The notes under the pieces were generated by a model. The model was not told where the DNA came from, made no database searches, and was given only the letters and a program-made list of their open reading frames with translations. 64,000 bases of DNA, from NCBI RefSeq assembly GCF_009677585.1, contig NZ_WKYV01000021.1, forward strand, positions 74,212 through 138,211, read 5' to 3'. Shown piece after piece: positions 17,440 to 26,924 of this stretch. How positions within the stretch are numbered: position 1 is the first letter of the stretch; each line of letters starts with the position of its first letter. Source of the DNA: Lactonifactor sp. BIOML-A5. GTDB lineage: Bacteria > Bacillota > Clostridia > Lachnospirales > Lachnospiraceae. The translations under genes and the position numbers were made by a program.

Positions 17440-19167
17440 CTATATGAAAAAGTTTTCCGCAGATGATGCGTCCTTACTGTCAAAACAATTGCTGCCAAAA
17501 TCAGCACGCTTTTCATCTGCGGGGAATCGCCTGTACAATATGCCGGCCTCGTACGCCCCAAGCACACCGTTTATCCCACTGCGCTCATTGAAGATAAGCG
17601 TCTCAGCCTCCCGCCACTTCTCCGGCAGGGCAAACGCCGCTTCCTCACAGCTAAAGTTCGCATACACCAGTATTTTGCCTCCCTCACAGCTCCTCGTATA
17701 CGCAAAAATCCGCTCATCGTCCTTTTCAAGCAGTTCAAACTCGCCGTCTACAAACACCGGATATTTCTTTCTCAATCTAATTAGTTTCTTATAGCAGTAG
17801 TATACCGAATTCTCATCCTCCATCTGCTGTTTTACATTGACCTCCGTATAATCAGGATTCACCTTTATCCAAGGAATTCCACAGCTAAATCCGGCATTCA
17901 TTCCGTCGTTCCACTGCATTGGTGTTCTGGCATTGTCCCGGCTTCTGGCATGGATGGAATCCATAATATCCGCTTTGGAAAAACCCTTTGCCAGCCGTTC
18001 TTTATACATGTTGATCGTCTCTATGTCCCGGTATTCCCCGTACTCATACTGTACATTTTTCATGCCAATCTCTTCACCCTGATAGATGTAAGGTGTTCCC
18101 TGCATTCCGTGAAGCACAATGGCAAGCATTTTCGCGGACTGGCTGCGGTACACCCCGTCATTCCCCCAACGGGAGATTATTCTCGGCAAGTCATGGTTTT
18201 CCCAGAACAGGCTGTTCCAGCCGCATCCGTACAGTCCTGTCTGCCATTTCTCCATAATTTCCTTGAATTTAACCAGTGAAAATGGTGCAAGATCCCATTT
18301 CTCTTTTCCCTCCTGCTGGTCGATTCCCATGTGTTCGAACTGAAATACCATGGAAAACTCGCTTCCGTCCGGATTGCTGTAGAGCTTTGCCCGCTCCACA
18401 TCTGCGCCCCAGGCCTCCCCTACGGTAATCAGATTACCCTTCCGGAAAGTCTCACGGCTCAGTTCACGGATAAATTCATGAAGTCTCGGCCCATTTCCTG
18501 TTATCAGGTAATCCGGCTCCTTGGCTATTTGATCGATAACATCGAGCCGAAATCCCCCTACCCCTTTTTTCATCCACCAGAGAATCATGTCATAGATCTC
18601 CTGTCGCACCTGCGGATTCTCCCAATTTAAATCCGGCTGTTTTACAGAGAACTGGTGGAAGTAATACTGAGAAAGCTCTGGCACCCACTCCCATGCTGAG
18701 CCGCCGAAGGCCGCCTGCATCTCGTTGGGAGGCTGACTTTTTACACCGTCACGCCATACATAATAGTCATGATACGGGTTATCCCTGCCCTTTCGCGCTT
18801 CCCTGAACCAAAAGTGCTCATCTGACGTATGATTGAGCACCAGATCCAAAAGGATTTTAATACCCCGTTTTCCGGCCTCGGCGATCAGCTCCTCCATATC
18901 CGCAAGCGTCCCGAACATAGGATCAATATCCTGATAATTCGAGATGTCATATCCATTATCATCCTGGGGAGAACGGCACACCGGGGAAAGCCATACGGCA
19001 TCGATACCAAGATCGGCCAGATAGTCCAGTTTGCTGATGATTCCCTGCAGATCTCCGATTCCGTCTCCGTCACTGTCTTTAAAACTGCGGGGGTATATCT
19101 GATAGATTACCGCCCGCTTCCACCAGTCTTTTTCTAATGCTGCTGTCACTGTACGAACTGTTGTCAT
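17440..19167 (-). CDS. GH13 alpha-glucosidase (oligo-1,6-glucosidase/DexB-like)
   Basis: Intracellular glycoside hydrolase of 575 residues. It shows the GH13 regions: DLVLNHTSDEHFWF, GFRLDVIDQI (nucleophile Asp), VGEAWG (acid/base Glu) and FWENHDLPR (transition-state Asp). The QPDLNWENPQVR stretch is typical of exo-acting alpha-glucosidases, and the sequence most resembles glucan 1,6-alpha-glucosidase. The ATG at 19167 has AGAGGAG eight bases upstream and overlaps the stop of the amylosucrase gene by four bases. It is the last gene of the sucrose/oligosaccharide operon and would release glucose from imported or amylosucrase-made oligomers. Confidence 0.92.
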   Translation of the reverse strand: MTTVRTVTAALEKDWWKRAVIYQIYPRSFKDSDGDGIGDLQGIISKLDYLADLGIDAVWLSPVCRSPQDDNGYDISNYQDIDPMFGTLADMEELIAEAGKRGIKILLDLVLNHTSDEHFWFREARKGRDNPYHDYYVWRDGVKSQPPNEMQAAFGGSAWEWVPELSQYYFHQFSVKQPDLNWENPQVRQEIYDMILWWMKKGVGGFRLDVIDQIAKEPDYLITGNGPRLHEFIRELSRETFRKGNLITVGEAWGADVERAKLYSNPDGSEFSMVFQFEHMGIDQQEGKEKWDLAPFSLVKFKEIMEKWQTGLYGCGWNSLFWENHDLPRIISRWGNDGVYRSQSAKMLAIVLHGMQGTPYIYQGEEIGMKNVQYEYGEYRDIETINMYKERLAKGFSKADIMDSIHARSRDNARTPMQWNDGMNAGFSCGIPWIKVNPDYTEVNVKQQMEDENSVYYCYKKLIRLRKKYPVFVDGEFELLEKDDERIFAYTRSCEGGKILVYANFSCEEAAFALPEKWREAETLIFNERSGINGVLGAYEAGILYRRFPADEKRADFGSNCFDSKDASSAENFFI

Positions 19168-21020
19168 TGCACTTGCTCCTCTCTGCTGCATCTCTTCGCC
19201 CACACAAATCCATGGGCCGGAAGCCAGACATCCCTCATCTGCCGGTTTTCTCCAGTAAATAAATCAATGTACATGCCGTCCTCCTGCATCCATGCCGTCC
19301 TCCTCTGACTGCTGAAGTTAAAAATCCCAAAAAACCTTTCTTCTTCTGTCTCCCTCATTATGCAAAGAACCCCATTGTCTTTTACATCGTATGTATATAC
19401 GTCTGCATCTTGGGAAAATACCTTCTCCCTCCCGCGAATCCGTTCGAGCCTGAGAAGTGCCTGAAATATCTGCCCTTCCACCGCAGTCCCGTCCTTACGA
19501 AGCCCGGCAAGATCCCAGCGGAATTTTCCACGATGCACATAACGGGAATCCATGGATTTCAGCGGATCATCTTTATAACTGTAGTCATTGACCTGACCAA
19601 CCTCATCTCCGCTGTAGAGCATCGGAATCCCCGTCTGTGTCATCATGTAAGCGTGGAGCATGATGTCCAACTGAACCGCTGCTTTTAGCCTGACAGCATC
19701 CTCCTCAAATCCCGCACTCTCTATTCCGCACATAGAAGCTGTTGTTCCGCAGAATCTTGCATCTTGTGTGACCGGATCATCATTGTACAGCTCCCCTCTG
19801 CTTACGCTTCCACAGAACCTGCCGGTGAAATAATCATTCAGAAACCGTTTGTGCGGTGCCTCTTTCATTCCCCACCATTTTAAAGTATCATAGTCAAGTC
19901 CCCAGCCTATATCATCGTGACACCTTAGATAGTTCAAAAAGGTATATTCTTTGGGCAGACTGTTGACGGTATCCAACTGCTTTCTCAAAAGCCGGATATC
20001 ACCGACCGCCACACTGTTCCATGTAGTAGCCATCGTGGTCACATTATACAGCATATGGCACTCCGGTTTTTCTACTGTTCCAAAATACGGTACTACCTTT
20101 TCCGGTTCCATTACAACCTCACCCAGCAAAATAACGCTGGGGCAGACGATCTCGCTGATGATACGCATCATGCGCACTATCGTATGCACCTGGGGAAGGT
20201 TACGGCAGGCAGTCCCCAGTTCCTTCCAGATATATGGAACCGCATCAATGCGCACCACATCAATACCGCAGTTTGCCAGATATAGAAAATTGTACATCAT
20301 CTCATTGAACACTCTTGAGTTGCGGTAGTTCAAATCCCACTGATAAGGATAAAATGTCGTCAGCACATGGGCATTTTGCTCCGGGAGATAGGTAAAGTTA
20401 CCCGGCGCGGTAGTCGGAAACACCTGGGGTACTGTCCGTTCATACTGTCTCGGTATCTCATAGCTGTCGTAAAAAAAGTAGCGGCTCCTATATTCCCCAT
20501 CCCCTTGTCTGGCTCTTATTGCCCACTCGTGATCCTCGGACGTATGATTCATAACAAAATCCATACATACGTTTATTCCCTTTGCATGGCACGCATCGGT
20601 AAGTTCGGTCAGATCTTGCATCGTACCAAGCTCCGGTCTCACCTTCCGGAAATCAGCCACCGCATATCCCCCGTCCGAACGCCCCGCTGGTGTGTCAAGG
20701 AACGGCATCAGGTGCAGGCAGTTCACATTACATTCTTTCAGATAGTCAAGCTTTCCCTGCACCCCCTTAAAATTGCCTGCAAAATTATCAATGTATAGCA
20801 TCATGCCAAGCATATGGGGTTTTTTGAACCAGTCCGGCTCGCAAAGCCGCCTTTCGTCACGATTGTGGAGTTTCTGACTGCGCATTTTATAATATTTGTA
20901 CATCTGTGTGCACAGCTCTGCGAACATATCCCCATTTTGGTACAGCTCCATATAGAGCCAGCGCAGCTCGTCATGGTGCTTTGCCATTCTGTTTTGAAAA
21001 ATATCTTCTTTTTTCCCCAT
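19164..21020 (-). CDS. Amylosucrase (GH13_4)
   Basis: A 618-residue glucansucrase. Amylosucrase hallmarks are clear: MPFLDTPAGRSDGGYAVADF, WDLNYRNSRVFNEM, VVRIDAVPYIWKELGT with nucleophile Asp259, acid/base Glu301 in LLGEVV, and RCHDDIGW with Asp369. Family members transfer glucose from sucrose to an alpha-1,4-glucan and release fructose, or hydrolyse sucrose. There is no signal peptide, so it acts on imported sucrose. It lies between GH32 and GH13 glucosidase genes, with four bases to GH32 and an overlap with the glucosidase. Sucrose phosphorylase is the main alternative but lacks the long N-terminal helical region seen here. Confidence 0.9.
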   Translation of the reverse strand: MGKKEDIFQNRMAKHHDELRWLYMELYQNGDMFAELCTQMYKYYKMRSQKLHNRDERRLCEPDWFKKPHMLGMMLYIDNFAGNFKGVQGKLDYLKECNVNCLHLMPFLDTPAGRSDGGYAVADFRKVRPELGTMQDLTELTDACHAKGINVCMDFVMNHTSEDHEWAIRARQGDGEYRSRYFFYDSYEIPRQYERTVPQVFPTTAPGNFTYLPEQNAHVLTTFYPYQWDLNYRNSRVFNEMMYNFLYLANCGIDVVRIDAVPYIWKELGTACRNLPQVHTIVRMMRIISEIVCPSVILLGEVVMEPEKVVPYFGTVEKPECHMLYNVTTMATTWNSVAVGDIRLLRKQLDTVNSLPKEYTFLNYLRCHDDIGWGLDYDTLKWWGMKEAPHKRFLNDYFTGRFCGSVSRGELYNDDPVTQDARFCGTTASMCGIESAGFEEDAVRLKAAVQLDIMLHAYMMTQTGIPMLYSGDEVGQVNDYSYKDDPLKSMDSRYVHRGKFRWDLAGLRKDGTAVEGQIFQALLRLERIRGREKVFSQDADVYTYDVKDNGVLCIMRETEEERFFGIFNFSSQRRTAWMQEDGMYIDLFTGENRQMRDVWLPAHGFVWAKRCSREEQVQ

Positions 21021-21024
21021 TGCT

Positions 21025-22386
21025 TCACTCCCTGCCTGTTTCCGCCTGGAATAGCTGTTCCACAGGGCCGCTTATCCCCCTTTCCAAGCCATAAACCACA
21101 TTACTTACCACATACTGCCCCTGGTTCACGAACACCTCAATTAGATTAGGCTCTGCAAAGATATCAAGCTCATACCGTCCGCAAAGGGGGGGCGTACTGC
21201 TTGTCATGCGGTACTGCTCTGCCTCTTTTGTATCCCTGCCGTAATCTTTTCTTGCAAATACTCTGCGTCTGTCTGTGTGAATGCAATCGTTCTCAGCTTT
21301 GATACAGTATCCGCCGATATCCAGCATATCTCCTTCTTTTAACACGGTCTTTATCCGAAAGGGCTTCTGATAATCTATCTCTTCCCTTTGCAGCACTACT
21401 TTACTAAAATACTGCTCTGTCTCTGGGTGCACGCGGAAATAAATGTGCCCCGCCTCTTCTTCCACTACCCTCGGAAGACACATCATGCCCTTCCATGGAT
21501 TCCTGTCCGGTGCATCGACTGCATAAGGCATCCGCATCCACGCAATCATGACCCGCCTGCCATCTTTATCAAGAGTCGTCTGGGGTGCGTACAAATCCAG
21601 TCCGTAATCCACAAATTGACTGGGTTGTAACAGTTCAAGCTCACAGCTTTCCTCCTCAAAATCCACCGGTACACATATGGATTGATGGGCATATTCCAGA
21701 CCATCTTCCAGAATACCCATAGGAGAACCAATAAACACATAGCCTTCTCCCGCCTTGAAAATATCAGGACATTCCAGTATTTTCCCGAAGGCTTCATCCC
21801 GGCACTGGTTCACATAGGTCCATGTCCCGGCATCTCTGCTCTTGTAGAACAGCACCCGTCCATACTTCCCTTCAAAGGTGCTCCCCAGAATCATATAATA
21901 AGTATCGCCGCTTTTCCACACCTTCGGATCTCTCGTATGGACAGCATCAGCGATTGCCATATCTGTACTTACCGGAATAATCTGCCGTTTATCCCCCCAG
22001 TTGTCGAACTGGTACCCATCCGGAGAAATCATCATCGCCTGACTGGTTTCGAACGTTTCTCCCGGACACAGATGTATGTTTTCCGGATCTTCCTTCAGAT
22101 ACCGCACCGCCGAATAATACAGATACAGCATTCCGTCTTTTTCTATGGCACTGCCTGAAAATACCCCGTTTCTGTCATAGTCCTTCGTAGGGAAGAGGGC
22201 AACCTCCTTATGCTCCCAGTGAACCAAATCATCACTGACCGCATGTCCCCAATGCATTGTCCCCCACACAGGAGCGTAGGGGAAATGCTGATAGAACAGG
22301 TGATATTTTCCTTGATAATAGATAAAGCCATTAGCGTCATTTATCCAGTTTCCCGGAGCCTTAAGATGTAATATATCTTTTATCAT
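21025..22386 (-). CDS. GH32 beta-fructosidase (sucrose/fructan hydrolase)
   Basis: A 453-residue glycoside hydrolase family 32 enzyme without signal peptide. The three catalytic motifs are visible: GNWINDANG near residue 13 (nucleophile Asp; the usual Pro is Ala here), RDPKVWK (transition-state Asp) and ECPDIF (acid/base Glu). A C-terminal beta-sandwich follows. It hydrolyses sucrose or short fructo-oligosaccharides in the cytoplasm. The partner transporter is an ABC system rather than a phosphotransferase, so the substrate is probably unphosphorylated. Confidence 0.92.
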   Translation of the reverse strand: MIKDILHLKAPGNWINDANGFIYYQGKYHLFYQHFPYAPVWGTMHWGHAVSDDLVHWEHKEVALFPTKDYDRNGVFSGSAIEKDGMLYLYYSAVRYLKEDPENIHLCPGETFETSQAMMISPDGYQFDNWGDKRQIIPVSTDMAIADAVHTRDPKVWKSGDTYYMILGSTFEGKYGRVLFYKSRDAGTWTYVNQCRDEAFGKILECPDIFKAGEGYVFIGSPMGILEDGLEYAHQSICVPVDFEEESCELELLQPSQFVDYGLDLYAPQTTLDKDGRRVMIAWMRMPYAVDAPDRNPWKGMMCLPRVVEEEAGHIYFRVHPETEQYFSKVVLQREEIDYQKPFRIKTVLKEGDMLDIGGYCIKAENDCIHTDRRRVFARKDYGRDTKEAEQYRMTSSTPPLCGRYELDIFAEPNLIEVFVNQGQYVVSNVVYGLERGISGPVEQLFQAETGRE

Positions 22387-22414
22387 TCCACTACCTTTTC
22401 TTTCCTCGTGTTAT

Positions 22415-23275
22415 TTATTTTACCGCCCCCGCAACAACGCCGCTGATAATCTGCTTTTGAAGTATAATATACAGAATCAGAATCGGTATTACGCACAACA
22501 GAAGACCGGCCATAATTGTTCCGTAATCCGCAGAGTACGTGCCGTAGAAGCTGTAGGTCGAAAGCGGCAGCGTCAGAAGCTTTTTATCTGTCAGCACTAA
22601 CGACGGAAGCAGAAAGTCATTCCAGAAGGCCAGCGCATTTAAGATTACCATCGTAGAGATAATTGGCTTAAGCAGCGGGAACACAATTTTAAAAAATGTC
22701 TGCCCTCGGGTACAGCCGTCTATGTAAGCAGCCTCCTCCAGTGCGATGGGCACACTGCCCTTGATAAAACCATGGAACATAAATACCGACATCGCCATAG
22801 AAAATCCTGTGTGCATAAATATCAAGGTAATTCTGTGATTCAGCATATTCAAGGTTCCCCCGTAAATGCTGACCAGCGGAATCATAATCGCCTGAAACGG
22901 TATAATCATAGATGCCACCATCAGTGCGAACGTAATTTTGGAAATCGTATTGTTGTGACGCACGATATAATATGCCAGCATGGCTGCGAACAAAGTCACA
23001 AGGAGTGTCGCCGAAACGGTTACAATCAAAGAGTTCTTAAAGGCATTCATAAAGTCCATCTGTGTAAATGCTTTAACAAAATTGTCAAAGGACAGTCCCT
23101 TAATTGTGTACAGCCAGGAAAACGGGCTTTTAATAATATCTCTCTTCTGCTTTAAAGAGTTGATTACTACCATCAGGAACGGGAACATATAGGCAAGAAA
23201 TATAATTATCAATCCCCCTGCAGCCAGTATATTAGTCGCTTTTCTTTTATTTCCCCCGATTGACGTCTGCTTCAT
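22415..23275 (-). CDS. Carbohydrate ABC transporter permease (MalG type)
   Basis: Inner-membrane permease of 286 residues with six membrane segments and the EAA loop (ALEEAAYIDGCTRGQTFFKI) that contacts the ATPase. The ATG at 23275 overlaps the TAA of the preceding permease gene and has GGAGGTG upstream; a longer frame to 23329 would overlap that gene. It forms the channel with the permease encoded just upstream. No ATPase gene is present in the locus, so a shared MsmK-type ATPase from elsewhere is expected. Confidence 0.95.
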   Translation of the reverse strand: MKQTSIGGNKRKATNILAAGGLIIIFLAYMFPFLMVVINSLKQKRDIIKSPFSWLYTIKGLSFDNFVKAFTQMDFMNAFKNSLIVTVSATLLVTLFAAMLAYYIVRHNNTISKITFALMVASMIIPFQAIMIPLVSIYGGTLNMLNHRITLIFMHTGFSMAMSVFMFHGFIKGSVPIALEEAAYIDGCTRGQTFFKIVFPLLKPIISTMVILNALAFWNDFLLPSLVLTDKKLLTLPLSTYSFYGTYSADYGTIMAGLLLCVIPILILYIILQKQIISGVVAGAVK

Positions 23276-24147
23276 TATGCTTCCACCTCCTTCTTCTTCG
23301 TCAGGTACACCTGAATACCGCTGATACATGCCACAATCAGAAACAGAATAAGCGCCTCTGCCTGCCCCAGGCCAAACTGTCTGGAGGTGAATGCTTTCTC
23401 ATACACATGCATGGCGGCCATTTCTGTCGTTCCGTAAGGCGCTCCTGCAGTCAATGAAAGGTTTACATCGTATACCATAAATGCACGAGAGAGTGTGAGG
23501 AAGAGACAGATTGTCACCGATGACATCATAAGCGGCATAACGATACTCTTCATCTTTCGCCAGCCGGAGGCTCCGTCGATGCTGGCCGCTTCCATAACAT
23601 CCTCGCTAAGTCCCATAAATCCTGCCACATAAATAAGAATCATATATCCGGACAGCTGCCACACGGATACGAGCACCAATGCGAGGAAAGCTTTTGTGGG
23701 ATCAGAGAGCCACGATACCCCGAAAAGGTTCCAGCCGGTAGCCTCGCCGACATTTACAAACACTCTGGAAAATACAAACTGCCATATATATCCCAGCACA
23801 ATACCTCCGATTAAGTTAGGAGTAAAAAATCCCGCTCTGAAAAAGTTCTGGCCTTTCATTCCCCGTGTCAGAAGATAAGCCAGCAAAAAGGCAATTACAT
23901 TGACTAAGAGAACAACCAATATTACATATTTGAACGTCAGCCCCAAAGAAGTCCAGAACTGCCCATCCTGCAAAACCCCCATAAAATTCTTAAAACCGAT
24001 AAAATTCTTTGCTTTAGAAACACCATTCCAGTCTGTCAGCGTAAGGTATACCCCGTAAATAAAGGGGATAATTACCACAGCAAAGAAGCAAAACATACCC
24101 GGCAGTGCAAACATACAGAAATCTTTTCCTCTATTTTTATTTCTCAT
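23275..24147 (-). CDS. Carbohydrate ABC transporter permease (MalF type)
   Basis: Inner-membrane permease of 290 residues, six membrane segments, with the EAA loop MEAASIDGASGWRKMKSIVMP. It is the partner of the MalG-type permease downstream and lies 16 bp after the binding-protein gene, giving the standard order of CUT1 sugar importers. Expression should follow the LacI-controlled promoter upstream of the binding protein. Confidence 0.95.
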   Translation of the reverse strand: MRNKNRGKDFCMFALPGMFCFFAVVIIPFIYGVYLTLTDWNGVSKAKNFIGFKNFMGVLQDGQFWTSLGLTFKYVILVVLLVNVIAFLLAYLLTRGMKGQNFFRAGFFTPNLIGGIVLGYIWQFVFSRVFVNVGEATGWNLFGVSWLSDPTKAFLALVLVSVWQLSGYMILIYVAGFMGLSEDVMEAASIDGASGWRKMKSIVMPLMMSSVTICLFLTLSRAFMVYDVNLSLTAGAPYGTTEMAAMHVYEKAFTSRQFGLGQAEALILFLIVACISGIQVYLTKKKEVEA

Positions 24148-24163
24148 TCTTTTCCCTTCTTTC

Positions 24164-25540
24164 CTACTTCTGTTCTTTCCAATACTCTGCGATAGATTCT
24201 GTCAGTTCCTCCCTGCCGCTTCTCCCGGCCAGATATTTCTGCATTGCCGCACCCAGCACTGCCCAGTGATCGTTAGGTACGATGGCCGATGCATTATATG
24301 TCTCACCGGCCTGCACCTTCTCATAAATGTCTGCACTCAACGGATCCGTTGGCTCATATGGATTATTTATAAAAGGGGGGATCACATTGCAGGTCTTTAC
24401 AAGCATCTGCTGTCCAATCTCAGAAAATACAATCCAGTTCAAAAACTCCCGGGCCGCAGCCTGCTCCTTCTCCGACGCTATTTGTCCGTCCAGCATCACC
24501 TGCTTCGACGGAGATGCCTGAATCTTCTTATTTACAAAGTCATCAGCATCGCTGTTTAAGAAATATGGAAGGAAGCCGTACTCCTCTTCCTCCCCGGCTC
24601 CTGCTTCGGTAAGATTGGGCCATGCCCAGTTTCCGTTGAACCAGAATGCCGTCTTGCCATCAGCCAAATCTATTGCCATCTCATCGTAGTCGGCTCCCAG
24701 CGGATCGCCTTTTGCCACATTATATTTTTTCAATACATCGAACATATCCAGAAACTCTTCCAGTCTGTCATATGTGTCAAGATTACATTCTCCGTCCTTA
24801 ATTTGTTGAATCACCTCCTGTGCCCCTTCTGAAGTACCGTCATAGGTCTCATAGATATACTGCAGATGGTGCGCTCCAAGCGACCAGTCTTCCTTCGCAA
24901 GCGATACAGGCTTCTCAATTCCGGCAGCTTTTAGCTTTTCAAGAAGTTCTACAAAGTTATCTAGTGTACCAATGGACTTGGGATCAAATTCCTCACCCAG
25001 CGCCTCTTCAATCACTGCTTTGTTGTAAATCAGCCCTCTTCCCTCAATACATAGAGGAAAGCTGTAGACTTTTCCATTAACCTCTGTCAGATATTCTCCG
25101 GCCTGGGCAGTCCATGCTTCCCCTGTCAAATCTGCGGCCTTTTCCTCTGCCAATGCAATTACATCCGTGGTATCCAGAATCGCCATTGTAGGCGGTGTTC
25201 CAGAATTATACATACTGACCACCTTAGTGTAGGGCGAATCACCGTCTGTCACCGGCATAACTTCCACATGCACTTTAGACTTCTCTTCAAATACAGCAGA
25301 CATCTTCTCCAGCGGAGCCTGTATCTCTGCCTTTGAATTCAGAAGTGTAATCTCTGTTCCCTCTAACGACGCATCATATGTAAATGTATCTGTAGATGTG
25401 TCAATCGGTACCTCCTTTACTTCTTCGTTTGGATCGTCCGGGTCACTTGCAAATCCGAACCGGCAGCCAGACAGTGTTGTCACCGCCAGCGCTGCTGCAA
25501 GAACCCCTGCTATCCCTTTTGCCCTTACTTTCTTTTTCAT
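24164..25540 (-). CDS. Sugar-binding lipoprotein of the ABC importer
   Basis: Extracellular solute-binding protein of 458 residues. A lipoprotein signal is visible: positively charged start MKKKVRAKG, hydrophobic core and lipobox TLSGC, with Cys26 as the lipid-attachment site. The remainder is a family 1 (MalE/MsmE-like) binding protein. It captures sugar, probably sucrose or related oligosaccharides judging from the downstream GH32 and amylosucrase genes, and delivers it to the two permeases. First gene of the operon; start supported by TAGGAGG. Confidence 0.93.
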   Translation of the reverse strand: MKKKVRAKGIAGVLAAALAVTTLSGCRFGFASDPDDPNEEVKEVPIDTSTDTFTYDASLEGTEITLLNSKAEIQAPLEKMSAVFEEKSKVHVEVMPVTDGDSPYTKVVSMYNSGTPPTMAILDTTDVIALAEEKAADLTGEAWTAQAGEYLTEVNGKVYSFPLCIEGRGLIYNKAVIEEALGEEFDPKSIGTLDNFVELLEKLKAAGIEKPVSLAKEDWSLGAHHLQYIYETYDGTSEGAQEVIQQIKDGECNLDTYDRLEEFLDMFDVLKKYNVAKGDPLGADYDEMAIDLADGKTAFWFNGNWAWPNLTEAGAGEEEEYGFLPYFLNSDADDFVNKKIQASPSKQVMLDGQIASEKEQAAAREFLNWIVFSEIGQQMLVKTCNVIPPFINNPYEPTDPLSADIYEKVQAGETYNASAIVPNDHWAVLGAAMQKYLAGRSGREELTESIAEYWKEQK

Positions 25541-25619
25541 CCAGTAAATCCTCCTAATCTCCCGCTACGCCATATACCCGGCTTTGGTACTTCCATTTAC
25601 GAGCTTTGATTAACCGGTA

Positions 25620-25674
25620 AAGTAACCGGTTACTTTTGTAACTCCAGCATAGCATAGATATACTTCATAGTCAA
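25620..25674 (-). promoter_or_regulatory. Promoter and LacI-type operator of the sugar operon
   Basis: Minus-strand promoter: -35 TTGACT (25669-25674), 17-bp spacer, extended -10 TGCTATGCT (-10 hexamer at 25646-25651). A perfect 16-bp palindrome AAGTAACCGGTTACTT (25620-25635) lies at the expected transcription start, and another ACCGGT half-site cluster follows at 25610-25619. The regulator encoded divergently would block transcription from here. Confidence 0.75.
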
Positions 25675-25738
25675 TCACCAAGCTAATTTTCAGCAATAAT
25701 ATACGGTATGGACTATTCAAAATTGTAGATATGTTACA

Positions 25739-25793
25739 AAACCGGTTACTTAACCGATTACTTGTTGCCCTGGTATTTGATTTTTGCTATACT
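25739..25793 (+). promoter_or_regulatory. Promoter and second operator of the LacI regulator gene
   Basis: Plus-strand promoter: -35 TTGCCC (25765-25770), 17-bp spacer, extended -10 TGCTATACT (-10 hexamer 25788-25793). Directly upstream lie AACCGGTTACTT (25739-25750) and AACCGATTACTT (25753-25764), two near-copies of the half-sites in the operator at 25620. This suggests autoregulation and possible looping between the two operators. Confidence 0.65.
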
Positions 25794-25834
25794 TGTACAT
25801 AGAATTACATTATAAAGAAAGCAGCGTGATAACT

Positions 25835-26875
25835 ATGGCCCAGAAAAAGAGAGTCACATTTGACGATATTGCAAAATATACCAACTTTTCCAAAACAACG
25901 ATCTCCCGCTACTTTAACAATCCGGATTCCCTGACGCTGGAGAACCAGCAGATCATCTCTGATGCGCTGGTGAAGCTGGATTACAAAGAGAATAAGGTGG
26001 CCCGCATTCTCGCCAGCGGGAAGACTGAGTTTATCGGCATCATTGTGCCAAACCTGTACCTTCGCTATTACTCTGAGATGCTGGATCAGATACTCTCCAC
26101 CTATGAGACCTTTGGCTATAAATTCTTAGTCTTCATCGGCAACGGCAATGAGGAGAGCGAGCGGCGCTACATTCAGGAGCTGCTCTCCTATCAGATAGAA
26201 GGAATGATCATCCTAAGCCACACCATTCCCTCCCATGAGCTGGCCGGACTTTCTATTCCAATTGTGACAATTGAGCGGGAGGATCGTTTTGTATGCAGCG
26301 TCAACACCGACAATTATATGGGTGCTGTACAGGCCACAAGTCTCCTTGCCAGGCACAAGTGCGATGTACTTATTCACATAAACTCCCCTACTCCAGAAGA
26401 ACGCCCGGCCTACGGACGTATCCAGGGCTTCCGGGATTTCTGCAAGGAACATCACTTGAAGCATCAGATCATCATCGAGGATCTGGGAAGCACCCACGAA
26501 AGCAGCCAACGTCATATGAACCACATTTTAAACCAGATTGAAATGGACTACCCGGATCAGAAAAAAGGCATCTTTGTATCAAGTGATACTTATGCCAATG
26601 TCCTTCTCAACCTGCTGTTTCGTAAGTACGGTACTCTGCCGCAGGATTACCTGATTATCGGTTTTGACAATTCTCCCGTATCTGAAGAAGCTATTATCCC
26701 GATCAGCACCGTCGGGCAGCAAATAGAAAAACTGGCGTACGAGGCTGTCAGTATGCTCGTCACGCAGATGAATGAGCGCAAAAAGAGACGGCCCGTTCCT
26801 TTGAAAGAACCAATTCATAAGATGGTAACACCTATCCTTATCCGCCGCGAAACCACGGAAGGATTACTAGAATAG
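25835..26875 (+). CDS. LacI-family transcription regulator
   Basis: A 346-residue repressor. The N-terminal helix-turn-helix reads VTFDDIAKYTNFSKTTISRYF, followed by a hinge and a periplasmic-binding-protein-like sensor domain. It is divergent from the sugar ABC/glycosidase operon, and CCGG-centred palindromes of LacI type occur at both promoters, so it is the local regulator. The start at 25835 fits the family's usual N-terminus; the frame extends to 25784 but includes atypical residues. Confidence 0.92.
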   Translation: MAQKKRVTFDDIAKYTNFSKTTISRYFNNPDSLTLENQQIISDALVKLDYKENKVARILASGKTEFIGIIVPNLYLRYYSEMLDQILSTYETFGYKFLVFIGNGNEESERRYIQELLSYQIEGMIILSHTIPSHELAGLSIPIVTIEREDRFVCSVNTDNYMGAVQATSLLARHKCDVLIHINSPTPEERPAYGRIQGFRDFCKEHHLKHQIIIEDLGSTHESSQRHMNHILNQIEMDYPDQKKGIFVSSDTYANVLLNLLFRKYGTLPQDYLIIGFDNSPVSEEAIIPISTVGQQIEKLAYEAVSMLVTQMNERKKRRPVPLKEPIHKMVTPILIRRETTEGLLE

Positions 26876-26917
26876 CAATAAAAGCTCCCGGATGTTCCGG
26901 GAGCTTTTATTGCTATT
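26871..26917. terminator. Bidirectional terminator, perfect 22-bp stem
   Basis: Arms at 26871-26892 and 26896-26917 are perfect complements around a three-base loop, with a GC core (GCTCCCGGA) flanked by AAAA/TTTT. It overlaps the stop of the LacI gene and lies just past the end of the convergent zinc-ribbon gene, so it can end both transcripts. Confidence 0.9.
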
Positions 26918-26924
26918 CATGAAT

